Source of the DNA: an uncultured Oscillospiraceae bacterium | GTDB taxonomy: Bacteria; Bacillota; Clostridia; Oscillospirales; Oscillospiraceae | DNA length: 64,000 bases | Assembly (NCBI GenBank): GCA_947631395.1 | Contig: CANRLF010000006.1 | Coordinates: 1 to 64,000 of the forward strand | Reading direction: 5' to 3' | Shown here: piece by piece, positions 50,936 to 57,946 of the stretch | Layout of the letters: every line of letters starts with the position of its first letter | Numbering within the stretch: position 1 is the first letter of the stretch | Position numbers and translations under genes: made by a program | The notes under the pieces: model-generated | Databases searched by the model: none | The model's input: the letters and a program-made list of their open reading frames with translations, nothing else | What the model was told of the DNA's origin: nothing

Positions 50936-51427
50936 TCATATCGGCGAGGGCTCGCCGGCGGGCCCCGCGGGGATGTGCTCCAGGCCCTCGTGGCAAAGCT
51001 CCAGGGACTGGATCGCCACCTCGCCGCCCATACCGTTGAGATCCGGGGCGGTGTAGCCCACGGGCCAGGCGTTTATCAGGTTCCACTGGGGGCCGGGGGA
51101 GCCAGCGTCGTCAATGAGCGTGATGGTCACGTTATGGCGGACAAGGCCCGTAGGGGGCGCCGTATTTGTGGGCGCCACGGAGTTGAGCCAGTCCAAAAAC
51201 TCGCTGTCGTCGGACACGCCCCAGCGCAGAGTCACATTGCCGAATTTGGTGAGGCCGGGCAGCTTGCGGGGGGTGTTCCTGAGGTCATCGCCCTCGCGGT
51301 ACTCAACGGCGTCGATAGTGGAGCTCATCCCTGAAACCTCAGAGAAACCCGCGCGGCTTATCCCATCGATCTCCACCTGATACCGAAATACTCTGTATGG
51401 ATAATTGATGGCCATTGACTGTTTCAT
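50936..51427 (-). CDS. Tail-tube protein 1 (main tube, gp19/PVC1-like)
   Basis: A 163-aa protein. YPYRVFRYQVEIDGISRAGFSEVSG, VEYREGDDLRNTPRKLPGL, GNVTLRWGV and NLINAWPVGYTAPDLNG are the classic contractile-tail tube signature. Being directly after the sheath gene, it is probably the main shaft subunit. ATG 51427 is close to AAGGAAAGG, and ATG 51415 (MAINYPYR) is an equally plausible start. Three tube paralogues in one locus match the PVC/Afp plan. Confidence 0.94.
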   Translation of the reverse strand: MKQSMAINYPYRVFRYQVEIDGISRAGFSEVSGMSSTIDAVEYREGDDLRNTPRKLPGLTKFGNVTLRWGVSDDSEFLDWLNSVAPTNTAPPTGLVRHNVTITLIDDAGSPGPQWNLINAWPVGYTAPDLNGMGGEVAIQSLELCHEGLEHIPAGPAGEPSPI

Positions 51428-51454
51428 CCTTTCCTTTTGATCTTACCGGCGTCA

Positions 51455-53197
51455 TTACTCGGCGCCGCTGGCGGTCTTTTGAGTGATGCGGAAAATGACA
51501 AACTCGGCGGGTTTTACCGGCGCGATGCCGATCTGGCAGATAAGGCGGCCGTTGTCGATGTCGTCCTGGGTCATGGTGGTGGGGCCGCACTCCACAAAGA
51601 ACGCCTCTGAGGGGCTGGTGCCCATCAGAGCTCCGTCCCGCCAGCAGGTGGCCAGGAACGACTCGATGGTGCGGGTCACTCTTCCCCAGAGGACCTGGGA
51701 ATTGGGCTCAAACACCACCCAGCTCGTGTTCGCCTTTATGGACTCCTCGATGTAGATAAAGAGCCTGCGGACGTTAAGGTATTTCCATAGGCCGTTGGAG
51801 CTTATGGTCCTGGCCCCCCATACACGGATGCCGCGGCCGGTAAAGGCGCGGATGAGGTTCACGCCGATGGGGTTCAGTATGTCCTGCTCGCCCTCGTTGT
51901 AAGCGCACGAAAGGCCGGTGCACCCGGCGACCACCTCGTTGGCGGGTGCCTTGTGGACGCCGCGGGAGTTGTCGGTCCGGGCGTATATACCGGCGATAGC
52001 GCCGGAGGGCGGGAAGTAGTTGCTGCGCTTGGCTCCGGCGTCGTACATCTCAAGCCAGGGGTGATACATGGCGGCGTAGGTGGAGTCGTACATATCCCGG
52101 AAGTTGGCCACGTCATTGGTGTTTTTCAGCTCCATTGGGACGTCGAGTATCGCAAAGCAACTCTTTTGGTTTTCGCAAAAGGCTATAAGGGCCGACTGGA
52201 CCTCCGGCGCGGTGATACCGGGGACGGCCAGGATGGACACGCTGTTGTTCTCCAGGAATGCCTGAAGGCCGGTGCGCTTGCCCGGGCCGCCGTCGCTCCC
52301 GGTAAAGGTGTCGGGGGTGACGGTGAGTGTCGAGCCGTTGGAGCCTCCCTCAAGGGTCAGCTCCAGAGGATCCCCGGAGCCACCGCACTGCTCAAAGGGC
52401 GCCACGGCTTTGGGCGTCGGGTCGTCCTTGCCCTCCTTGTCCTCCTGGGAAGGCTTGTCCTCCGCAAGCTCCACCCTTATAAGGCCGCTTCTGGCCGTGC
52501 GTGTCAGGATGCTGTTCACCGCGCTGGGATCGAGCGACAGAGCCTCGTAGGTCTCCATATTGTCGCCCAGCCGCGCGTTGATAGTGATCTCGCAGGTGCG
52601 GATATATTTGTTGGTGTCGACCTTGCTGTCGGCCAGCTCCGCCGGGCACGGGCTATCAAGGGTGACGGTGTTGTCCAGAGCCCTCTTTACGGTGGCGTAG
52701 GTGGTGGTCTTGCCGTCATATAGCTCCACCACGTCACCGGCGTTGAAGCCCTCGGCGTTCTTCAGGGTCAGGGTCGCGTCCTGGACCTTCTCCACCCGGC
52801 TCTTGGCCTTGCTGGCCGGGACGATGGTCACCCGCAGGTCGTTCGCCCAGGAGCCCGGGTTGGCCGCGGTTATCGTCAGTACGCCCGACCGGATCGCGGC
52901 GGCCTGAGCCCCTTCCGGGGCCACCCGCATGATGTATGCCCTGGAACCGCCGTTCTGGAAAAACTGCTCCACCGCGTAGGGGAGAAAGCGGTTCACGCCG
53001 TACGCGGTCTCGCTGAGGTACCCGCCATACAGGCGCTTGTAGTCCGCAAAGCTTGTCACCAGCTGGGGCTGACCGATGACCGGTCCACGCTCCGCCAGTC
53101 CCACAAATCCGGCGGTGCTGGTGCTCACGCCCTGCATGGGTGTCGCGCCGGAATCGTACTCCTCGACGTACACACCCGGGGAAAGATACTCTGCCAT
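51455..53197 (-). CDS. Contractile tail sheath protein (single sheath gene)
   Basis: A 580-aa protein. MAEYLSPGVYVEEYDSGATP at the start and the C-terminal half (GINLIRAFTGRGIRVWGARTIS-like region, RRLFIYIEESIKANTSWVVFEPN, QIGIAPVKPAEFVIFRI) are diagnostic of tail sheaths. The sheath stores energy and drives the tube on contraction. Afp and PVC have three sheath genes and this locus shows only one. The start at ATG 53197 gives the conserved N-terminus. Its ribosome site lies behind a hairpin (next entry). Confidence 0.96.
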   Translation of the reverse strand: MAEYLSPGVYVEEYDSGATPMQGVSTSTAGFVGLAERGPVIGQPQLVTSFADYKRLYGGYLSETAYGVNRFLPYAVEQFFQNGGSRAYIMRVAPEGAQAAAIRSGVLTITAANPGSWANDLRVTIVPASKAKSRVEKVQDATLTLKNAEGFNAGDVVELYDGKTTTYATVKRALDNTVTLDSPCPAELADSKVDTNKYIRTCEITINARLGDNMETYEALSLDPSAVNSILTRTARSGLIRVELAEDKPSQEDKEGKDDPTPKAVAPFEQCGGSGDPLELTLEGGSNGSTLTVTPDTFTGSDGGPGKRTGLQAFLENNSVSILAVPGITAPEVQSALIAFCENQKSCFAILDVPMELKNTNDVANFRDMYDSTYAAMYHPWLEMYDAGAKRSNYFPPSGAIAGIYARTDNSRGVHKAPANEVVAGCTGLSCAYNEGEQDILNPIGVNLIRAFTGRGIRVWGARTISSNGLWKYLNVRRLFIYIEESIKANTSWVVFEPNSQVLWGRVTRTIESFLATCWRDGALMGTSPSEAFFVECGPTTMTQDDIDNGRLICQIGIAPVKPAEFVIFRITQKTASGAE

Positions 53198-53205
53198 GTT
53201 TCGTT

Positions 53206-53245
53206 GCTTCACGCCTTAGCGCAGGGCGTGAAGCGCCCTCCTTTC
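53206..53245 (-). promoter_or_regulatory. Hairpin-bridged ribosome site of the sheath gene
   Basis: On the minus strand GAAAGGAGGG (53245-53236) is 38 bases from the ATG, too far for normal use. A perfect 10-bp stem, GCTTCACGCC with GGCGTGAAGC (53234-53225 and 53215-53206), folds out the spacer and leaves about 10 bases between site and ATG. A folded spacer of this kind is known for phage T4 gene 38. Here it may tune sheath output. Confidence 0.6.
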
Positions 53246-53256
53246 TGCCGTTGAAT

Positions 53257-53370
53257 TTATTTTTTATCGTCTATCTCCAAAAACGCGTCGCCGACGCGCA
53301 TTAAGGACAATGCTCGCCCCGAAAGGGCCCATAGCCGCCCGGGCCGCATCTCCCGGTCTGTCAGGCTCAT
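53257..53370 (-). CDS. 37-aa small protein coupled to the pseudo-receiver gene
   Basis: ATG 53370 overlaps the upstream stop (ATGA), and the product MSLTDREMRPGRLWALSGRA.. ends EIDDKK. I see no known domain, no signal and no membrane helix. Coupled start and operon position before the sheath gene are its only support. It may be a short regulator or merely a chance frame. Confidence 0.4.
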   Translation of the reverse strand: MSLTDREMRPGRLWALSGRALSLMRVGDAFLEIDDKK

Positions 53371-53717
53371 CTCAAGTCCCTCAGAGCCAGCGCCATGCTC
53401 CTGACGACCTTGGCGAAGGTGATGGGCCTTACAATAAAGTCCGAGCAGTGGATCCGAACGCCCTCTGTGGCGTACTCGCCGTTGTCGTCCACCAGTATGA
53501 CCCGGCGCCGCCGTTCCCGGAGCTTCCTTGCCGACAGGAACCCGGCCCTCCCCCCAAAGCACACGAAGGCTATGTCAATGTCCGCGCCGTCAAGCTCCTC
53601 CGGGGTCCGAAAGCACTCAATATCCGCAGCGATGCCGTAAAGCAGGCAATACTGCCTTATCCACTCCCTGAGCTCATCCGCGGTGGCCGCGGACCCGTCA
53701 CATACGGCGATCCTCAT
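53367..53717 (-). CDS. Stand-alone receiver-like protein lacking phosphorylation residues
   Basis: A 116-aa protein and the first gene of the eCIS operon, with ATG 53717 behind AGGAGG. It is an AgrA/LytTR-type receiver domain alone (MRIAVCDGSAATADELREWI, VILVDDNGEYATEG, DFIVRPITFAKVVRSM) with no output domain. The acidic pair is DG instead of DD, the phosphoacceptor position is Cys (IAFVCFGGRAG where LD.MPG is usual), and the conserved lysine is Arg. It cannot be phosphorylated in the normal way, and may bind a partner regulator or kinase to control the system. Confidence 0.85.
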   Translation of the reverse strand: MRIAVCDGSAATADELREWIRQYCLLYGIAADIECFRTPEELDGADIDIAFVCFGGRAGFLSARKLRERRRRVILVDDNGEYATEGVRIHCSDFIVRPITFAKVVRSMALALRDLR

Positions 53718-53771
53718 GGCAGTCCTCCTCAGGGCATACACTCTGTCCTCCGGCGGGGCATTTCCCCATTT

Positions 53772-53815
53772 TTCGACACGGTATCGCCCCATACACTTTT
53801 ACTAAATACATTATA
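53772..53815 (-). promoter_or_regulatory. Probable start region of eCIS operon: -10 and 0A-like box
   Basis: On the minus strand TATAAT lies at 53815-53810, without a clear -35 at 17 bp. TGTCGAA lies at 53778-53772, downstream of the expected transcript start, a place suited to repression. No other promoter is evident upstream of the 29-kb gene run. The 53718-54082 gap has no gene. Confidence 0.45.
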
Positions 53816-53890
53816 CTACTCACATTTTCCCTTTTGCGTGATTTTCAGCCCGGTTTAGACACGTTCACGTCGCCTGCCCCGGATAAAATT

Positions 53891-53917
53891 TTAGCACTCA
53901 GCCGTTGCAAGTGCTAA
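53891..53917. promoter_or_regulatory. CIRCE element (HrcA operator)
   Basis: TTAGCACTC, nine bases, then AAGTGCTAA: the CIRCE inverted repeat with one mismatch from TTAGCACTC-N9-GAGTGCTAA. It precedes a TATAAT (53935-53940) and the hsp20 gene. HrcA repression released by heat is the expected control. Confidence 0.88.
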
Positions 53918-54082
53918 AATTAACAAATATTTCATATAATTCGCAAAAAAAGTTCATGTTTCAGGACTACCCTATAACCATCGGGCGGGGCAATCAGGCC
54001 AGCCCGGAAACCGTATCCCGGTCTGCCCCATCGGTGATAAAAATATTCAGGGCGGACATAATAATATTTGGAGGTATTTATT

Positions 54083-54538
54083 ATGTTTGAACTCAGACCT
54101 TTCCATCGCAATCAGGACATCACCTACAACCCCTTCAAGGCCATGGAGGACTTCGAGAAGCGTTTCTTCGAGGACCCGTTCACCGGATTTTTTGAAAGTG
54201 GCGACATCGCGGAGTTCAAGACCGACATCTCCGACCAGGGCGACAGCTACCTTCTTGAGGCCGATCTTCCCGGCTTTGACAAGAAGGACATACACCTGGA
54301 CGTCCAGGGCGACGTACTGACCATCAACGCCCAGCGCCACTCCCAGCACGAGGACAAGGACAAGAAGGGCAACTATATCCGCCTGGAACGCTCCTACGGC
54401 CAGTATAGCCGCCAATTCGACATCTCCGGCATCGACGCCCACGGCATAAAGGCCAAGTACGAGGACGGCGTCCTGAAGCTCACCATGCCCAAAAAGCAAC
54501 AGCAGCTCCCCGAAAGCCACACCCTTGAGATCGAGTAA
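54083..54538 (+). CDS. Small heat-shock protein Hsp20
   Basis: A 151-aa protein with an alpha-crystallin domain at about 45-145 (FKTDISDQGDSYLLEADLPGFDKKDIHLDVQGDVLTINAQR split over the strands, and the conserved GILKLTMPK-type GVLKLTMPKK) and a flexible Phe-rich N-terminus. Hsp20 holds unfolding proteins during stress. ATG 54083 follows GGAGG by 8 bases. The CIRCE element 166 bp upstream indicates HrcA control, which is uncommon for hsp20 compared with groE and dnaK. Confidence 0.95.
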   Translation: MFELRPFHRNQDITYNPFKAMEDFEKRFFEDPFTGFFESGDIAEFKTDISDQGDSYLLEADLPGFDKKDIHLDVQGDVLTINAQRHSQHEDKDKKGNYIRLERSYGQYSRQFDISGIDAHGIKAKYEDGVLKLTMPKKQQQLPESHTLEIE

Positions 54539-54566
54539 TTCTCAAAACGCAAAATAAAAATGAACC

Positions 54567-54614
54567 GCACCCCATTTGTTATGCAGTGTGATTTACCGCT
54601 AACAAATGGGGTGC
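54567..54614. terminator. Long inverted repeat between hsp20 and spoVAC
   Basis: A 15-bp perfect stem (54567-54581 with 54600-54614), extendable to about 19 bp with one mismatch, with an 18-base loop. It lies between converging genes and likely terminates both. Confidence 0.65.
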
Positions 54615-54640
54615 AGTTTACGCGTCCCTCCGGGGGGTGG

Positions 54641-55084
54641 TTATATGAGCTTGAACAGAACCAAGATTATGCCGTAGACGATGCTGCTCGCTATGCCGAA
54701 TACTATTACGGGGCCGGCGATGATGAACATTTTGGCGGCGGTGCCGGTGATAAAGCCCTCGGTCTTAAATTCCAGTGCCGGGGACACCACGGAGTTGGCA
54801 AAGCCGGTGATGGGGACGAGGGTACCGGCGCCGGCGAACTTGGCTATGTCGTCGTAAACGCCCACTCCCGTCAGGATCGCCCCCAGGAACACGAGGATCA
54901 CGCTCTCCGCCGTGGCGGCGTTCTCCTCGGACAGGCCCATGGCCATCATGCCGTCAAGTATCCCCTGGCCGACACAGCAGATAAGGCCCCCGACGATAAA
55001 CGCCTTCAGCATGTTGGGTATGAGCTTGGAGTTGGGCGTCATCTTTTTTACGTACTCCCCGTACTCCTTATTTGTCATTTTCAT
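54641..55084 (-). CDS. spoVAC: Stage V sporulation protein AC
   Basis: A 147-aa protein. ATG 55084 has AAGGAGG. The SpoVAC pattern is clear: TNKEYGEYVKKMTPNSKLIPN, AFIVGGLICCVGQ, GVYDDIAKFAGAGTLVPITGFANSVVSPALEFKTEGFI in segments, and four to five membrane helices. In spores SpoVAC is part of the inner-membrane channel for dipicolinic acid uptake and release. In many genomes it is followed by spoVAD and spoVAEB. Here it stands alone next to hsp20, so the rest of the set must be elsewhere. Confidence 0.94.
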   Translation of the reverse strand: MKMTNKEYGEYVKKMTPNSKLIPNMLKAFIVGGLICCVGQGILDGMMAMGLSEENAATAESVILVFLGAILTGVGVYDDIAKFAGAGTLVPITGFANSVVSPALEFKTEGFITGTAAKMFIIAGPVIVFGIASSIVYGIILVLFKLI

Positions 55085-55168
55085 ATTACCCCTCCTTATA
55101 TACTGCCGGTATTTTTCCCGCGAGAGGCGAAAAAATTCAAAAATTTTCACCTGTGTACCTTCGGTTTG

Positions 55169-55197
55169 TTGAATTTATATTCGACATCTGTTATAAT
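55169..55197 (+). promoter_or_regulatory. Promoter with internal 0A-like box before the YkuD-type pair
   Basis: TTGAAT (55169-55174), 17 bp, TATAAT (55192-55197). Within the spacer TTCGACA (55180-55186) is TGTCGAA on the other strand, a position that would block polymerase. Confidence 0.75.
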
Positions 55198-55249
55198 GGC
55201 CCTATATCAGGCTCCGCTGACGCGGGCCGAAAAAGGGAGTTGAAGCCAG

Positions 55250-56962
55250 TTGTTTTGCAGTAATTGCGGCAAGCAGATAAGTGAAGGCGCGTCCTTCTGT
55301 ACAAATTGCGGCGCTCCGGTAAAGCGTCCCCCCGCTACCGATCCCTCAGCCCGTCAGGCGTCCCAGCCCCCGGTAAATAAGGCTCCTGTCCGTCAGCCGG
55401 TCCAGCCCCCCAGACAGCCTGTATATAAGCAGCCGGCTCCTCGCCAGACCGGAGATCACGTAAAGTCAGGCGGCTCCTCCGGCCTTGTGTGGCTCATAGT
55501 GGGTATTGTCCTGGCCGTAATCGTAGTCCTGGCGGCGGCGTTCCTTATTTTGCGTCATTTTGATATACCGCCCTTCGGACATAGCGACGACAGCCCTGAA
55601 TACTCAGACGGTCTCGGTGACAACGGTGACCAGGACGGCGAAGATAAGCCCGACAGCAGCGGCCCGACAGCAGAGCAATATCCCGACACGGTGGTGGTGG
55701 AAAACTTTGTCGCCAACCCTGAGCCCTTCAGCGGCCAGAGCTTCGCCATCAACGCCGGCGTCGCCGAAATAAACGGGGACCTTGTCCACGCCCATGTGGA
55801 TGTCGGGACCGGCACGGATGTTTACCTCAGTATCCCCACGGGAGTGTCGACGCTGGAAGCGGGCGACAACGTCTACGTGGACGGTGCCTACCGCTACGTC
55901 GGCGGCGGCGCGGGATATTTCGAGAACGCCTCCGTCAAGTGCACGAACAAGCCCGGCTCCCCGGTCTTGTACACCGACAGCGAAATGCCCGTGGGCATAA
56001 AGGCCCAGGTCGTGGACTACTACAAATATCTCGGTACATTCTCCACCTCCGACACCGTCGAGGCGTTCCTCCAGGCCGGCGGTCCTCTTGTACAGCTCAC
56101 CGTGGACGGCGGACAGCTTCAATACACCGTTTCCAACGCCACCGCAGGCCTTGACGAGGTCGCCCAGGTGACAGGCGCGGTGCCCATGGACGGCTCCCCC
56201 GAGGTGAACTTCTATTCCCCTGACGACGGCTGGGGCAACAGCGTCAGCGGCACCATATACCTCTACGCCAGCGGATATGTGGCGGTGGAGTCCAGCGTCA
56301 ACGGCTCCGGCCAGTGGTCCCTGTCCACGCCCTACACAGAGCTCTCGGCCTGCTCCGGCACCGTGCCCGTAATATACGAGCCAGCCGGGGACTGCACCCA
56401 GGAGATCCGCTGTGTGAGCTCCGGCTCCAAGGCCGTGATGACGCTTTATAACTGGGATCACGGCAAGTGGAAGGAGATGCTGACCGTCAACGCCTCCATC
56501 GGCTCCAACGGTGTCAACTACAACAAGCGCGAGGGCGACAAGTGCACCCCCGCCGGAACCTTCAATATCCTCTTCGCCTTCGGCACCCAGAATTTCAGCA
56601 CGGGCCTGACCTACTACCACGTATCCCCCGGCGATGTGTGGGTCACCGACCCGAACTCATCCTGCTACAACATATACCAGTCAAACAACGCCCCGGGCAA
56701 GGACTGGTCCTCGGCGGAGGATCTGTACAAAAAATTCACCGGCGGCTCCTCAGTCGCCAACATCTACTTTGATTTCAACGGCGACGGCCTTACGTCAAGA
56801 TCGGCAAGGTACAACGGCGGCTCCGACATCTTCATCGACGGAGTCGGCTCCAGCGGCAAGCTCAACTCGGGCTACGGCGACATAAAGATCACTGCCTCCG
56901 ACATGGCTCTGCTCCTGCCCCTTCTGGACACCAACCGCCACCCGAGGATAGTCATTTCCTGA
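55250..56962 (+). CDS. Zinc-ribbon membrane protein with degenerate YkuD-type domain
   Basis: A 570-aa protein starting at TTG 55250 (GGGAG at 11 bases). A zinc ribbon (CSNCG..FCTNCG, residues 3-23), a Pro/Gln-rich linker and one membrane helix (about 78-101) precede an acidic spacer, two beta-type modules and a C-terminal YkuD/ErfK-like (COG3786-type) region. The last is recognised by NKREGDKCTPAGTF. The catalytic HxGSSxTxGC block of the family reads DGVGSSGKLNSGYGDIK, so both His and Cys are missing. Enzymes of this fold crosslink peptidoglycan, and this one is probably a binding or scaffold version. It is 1 base from the next gene, which keeps the active site. Confidence 0.85.
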   Translation: MFCSNCGKQISEGASFCTNCGAPVKRPPATDPSARQASQPPVNKAPVRQPVQPPRQPVYKQPAPRQTGDHVKSGGSSGLVWLIVGIVLAVIVVLAAAFLILRHFDIPPFGHSDDSPEYSDGLGDNGDQDGEDKPDSSGPTAEQYPDTVVVENFVANPEPFSGQSFAINAGVAEINGDLVHAHVDVGTGTDVYLSIPTGVSTLEAGDNVYVDGAYRYVGGGAGYFENASVKCTNKPGSPVLYTDSEMPVGIKAQVVDYYKYLGTFSTSDTVEAFLQAGGPLVQLTVDGGQLQYTVSNATAGLDEVAQVTGAVPMDGSPEVNFYSPDDGWGNSVSGTIYLYASGYVAVESSVNGSGQWSLSTPYTELSACSGTVPVIYEPAGDCTQEIRCVSSGSKAVMTLYNWDHGKWKEMLTVNASIGSNGVNYNKREGDKCTPAGTFNILFAFGTQNFSTGLTYYHVSPGDVWVTDPNSSCYNIYQSNNAPGKDWSSAEDLYKKFTGGSSVANIYFDFNGDGLTSRSARYNGGSDIFIDGVGSSGKLNSGYGDIKITASDMALLLPLLDTNRHPRIVIS

Positions 56963-56963
56963 T

Positions 56964-57854
56964 ATGAAGAAATTTTTACCGTTATTGGAGGTCCTGGCGA
57001 TCTGCGCCGCGCTGGTGCTCCTGGCGCTGATGCCCTCCGTGCTGAGCTCCCCGGCCGGTCCCGACGACCCGGACGAGCCGCTCCAGCCCTCCGGCCCCTC
57101 ACAGTCCACCGTCCCCACCGATCCGGATGAGCAGGCGGGACCCTCCGAGCCGTCTGAGCCCTCCGAGCCAGCCGACTCGACCGACTCGACCGAGCCCACC
57201 GAACCCACCGAGCCCACGGAGCCCACCGATCCCGTCAAGCCCTCTCAGCCTACGGCCCCGGAGGAAATGACGGCGCTCCTCACTGAGGCCGGATATGAGC
57301 TTTCGGACATCGGCGGCTCACAGCTCATAATCGTCAAGTCCACCGGCAACGAGGCCGAGATATGTGCCTATGACCTCAACGAGGACCTTGTCTGGAGCAA
57401 GCTCGCCCCAACCGCGTCGGGCTTTGTGGGCCGCAACGGCGTGTCACGGGACAAGCGGGAGGGCGACAAAAAGAGTCCCGCGGGGCTCTTCCCCCTGCCC
57501 AGCGCCTTCGGCAACCAGCCGGACCCGGGCTGTAAGCTCCCCTATCGCCAGTCCACCAAAAACAGCTATTGGGTGGACGACCCCAACTCCCGGTTTTACA
57601 ACCAGTGGGTAGAGGACGACGGCAACCGGGATTGGAAAAGCGCCGAGCACATCTCCGCCGTGGGCCGGGCATATAACTACGCCGCCGTCATCGGCTATAA
57701 CCTCGACCCCATCGTCCCCGGCGCCGGCTCAGCCATCTTCCTCCACATCGGCAGCAGCCCCACAGCCGGCTGCGTAGCCCTTCCTGAGGACCGCCTGATG
57801 GAGATCCTCCTCTGGCTCGACCCGGAAAAGTCGCCGGAGATACTGATTTATTAA
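56964..57854 (+). CDS. Exported L,D-transpeptidase (YkuD/ErfK-type)
   Basis: A 296-aa protein with a membrane anchor or signal (about 5-28), a long Pro/Glu/Ser/Thr linker with TEP repeats (about 30-100), then a YkuD-type domain. The domain has KREGDKKSPAGLFPLPSAFG and an intact catalytic block, IFLHIGSSPTAGCVAL, with His and Cys. It should form 3-3 crosslinks or attach proteins in peptidoglycan outside the membrane. It is co-transcribed with the zinc-ribbon paralogue that has lost the catalytic residues, so the pair may act as enzyme and regulator. Confidence 0.9.
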   Translation: MKKFLPLLEVLAICAALVLLALMPSVLSSPAGPDDPDEPLQPSGPSQSTVPTDPDEQAGPSEPSEPSEPADSTDSTEPTEPTEPTEPTDPVKPSQPTAPEEMTALLTEAGYELSDIGGSQLIIVKSTGNEAEICAYDLNEDLVWSKLAPTASGFVGRNGVSRDKREGDKKSPAGLFPLPSAFGNQPDPGCKLPYRQSTKNSYWVDDPNSRFYNQWVEDDGNRDWKSAEHISAVGRAYNYAAVIGYNLDPIVPGAGSAIFLHIGSSPTAGCVALPEDRLMEILLWLDPEKSPEILIY

Positions 57855-57870
57855 ATAGTTGCGCTTAAAG

Positions 57871-57902
57871 CAATAGCGGCGGCCGTCGGGCCGCCGCTAT
57901 TG
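57871..57902. terminator. Terminator after the YkuD-type genes
   Basis: A 14-bp stem CAATAGCGGCGGCC/GGCCGCCGCTATTG with a 4-base loop, then AT-rich sequence. It serves the plus-strand pair and perhaps the converging WG-repeat gene. Confidence 0.88.
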
Positions 57903-57946
57903 AATTTATTCTCACCGGGTTAACAAGAAGTCATCACAGCGTATAT

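Noticed and set aside
53905..54090. Short plus-strand frame between CIRCE and hsp20
   Set aside because: Covers the hsp20 promoter and leader and has no ribosome site.
55604..56620. Minus-strand frame opposite the first YkuD-type gene
   Set aside because: Shadow of a well-supported gene with promoter and operon partner on the plus strand.
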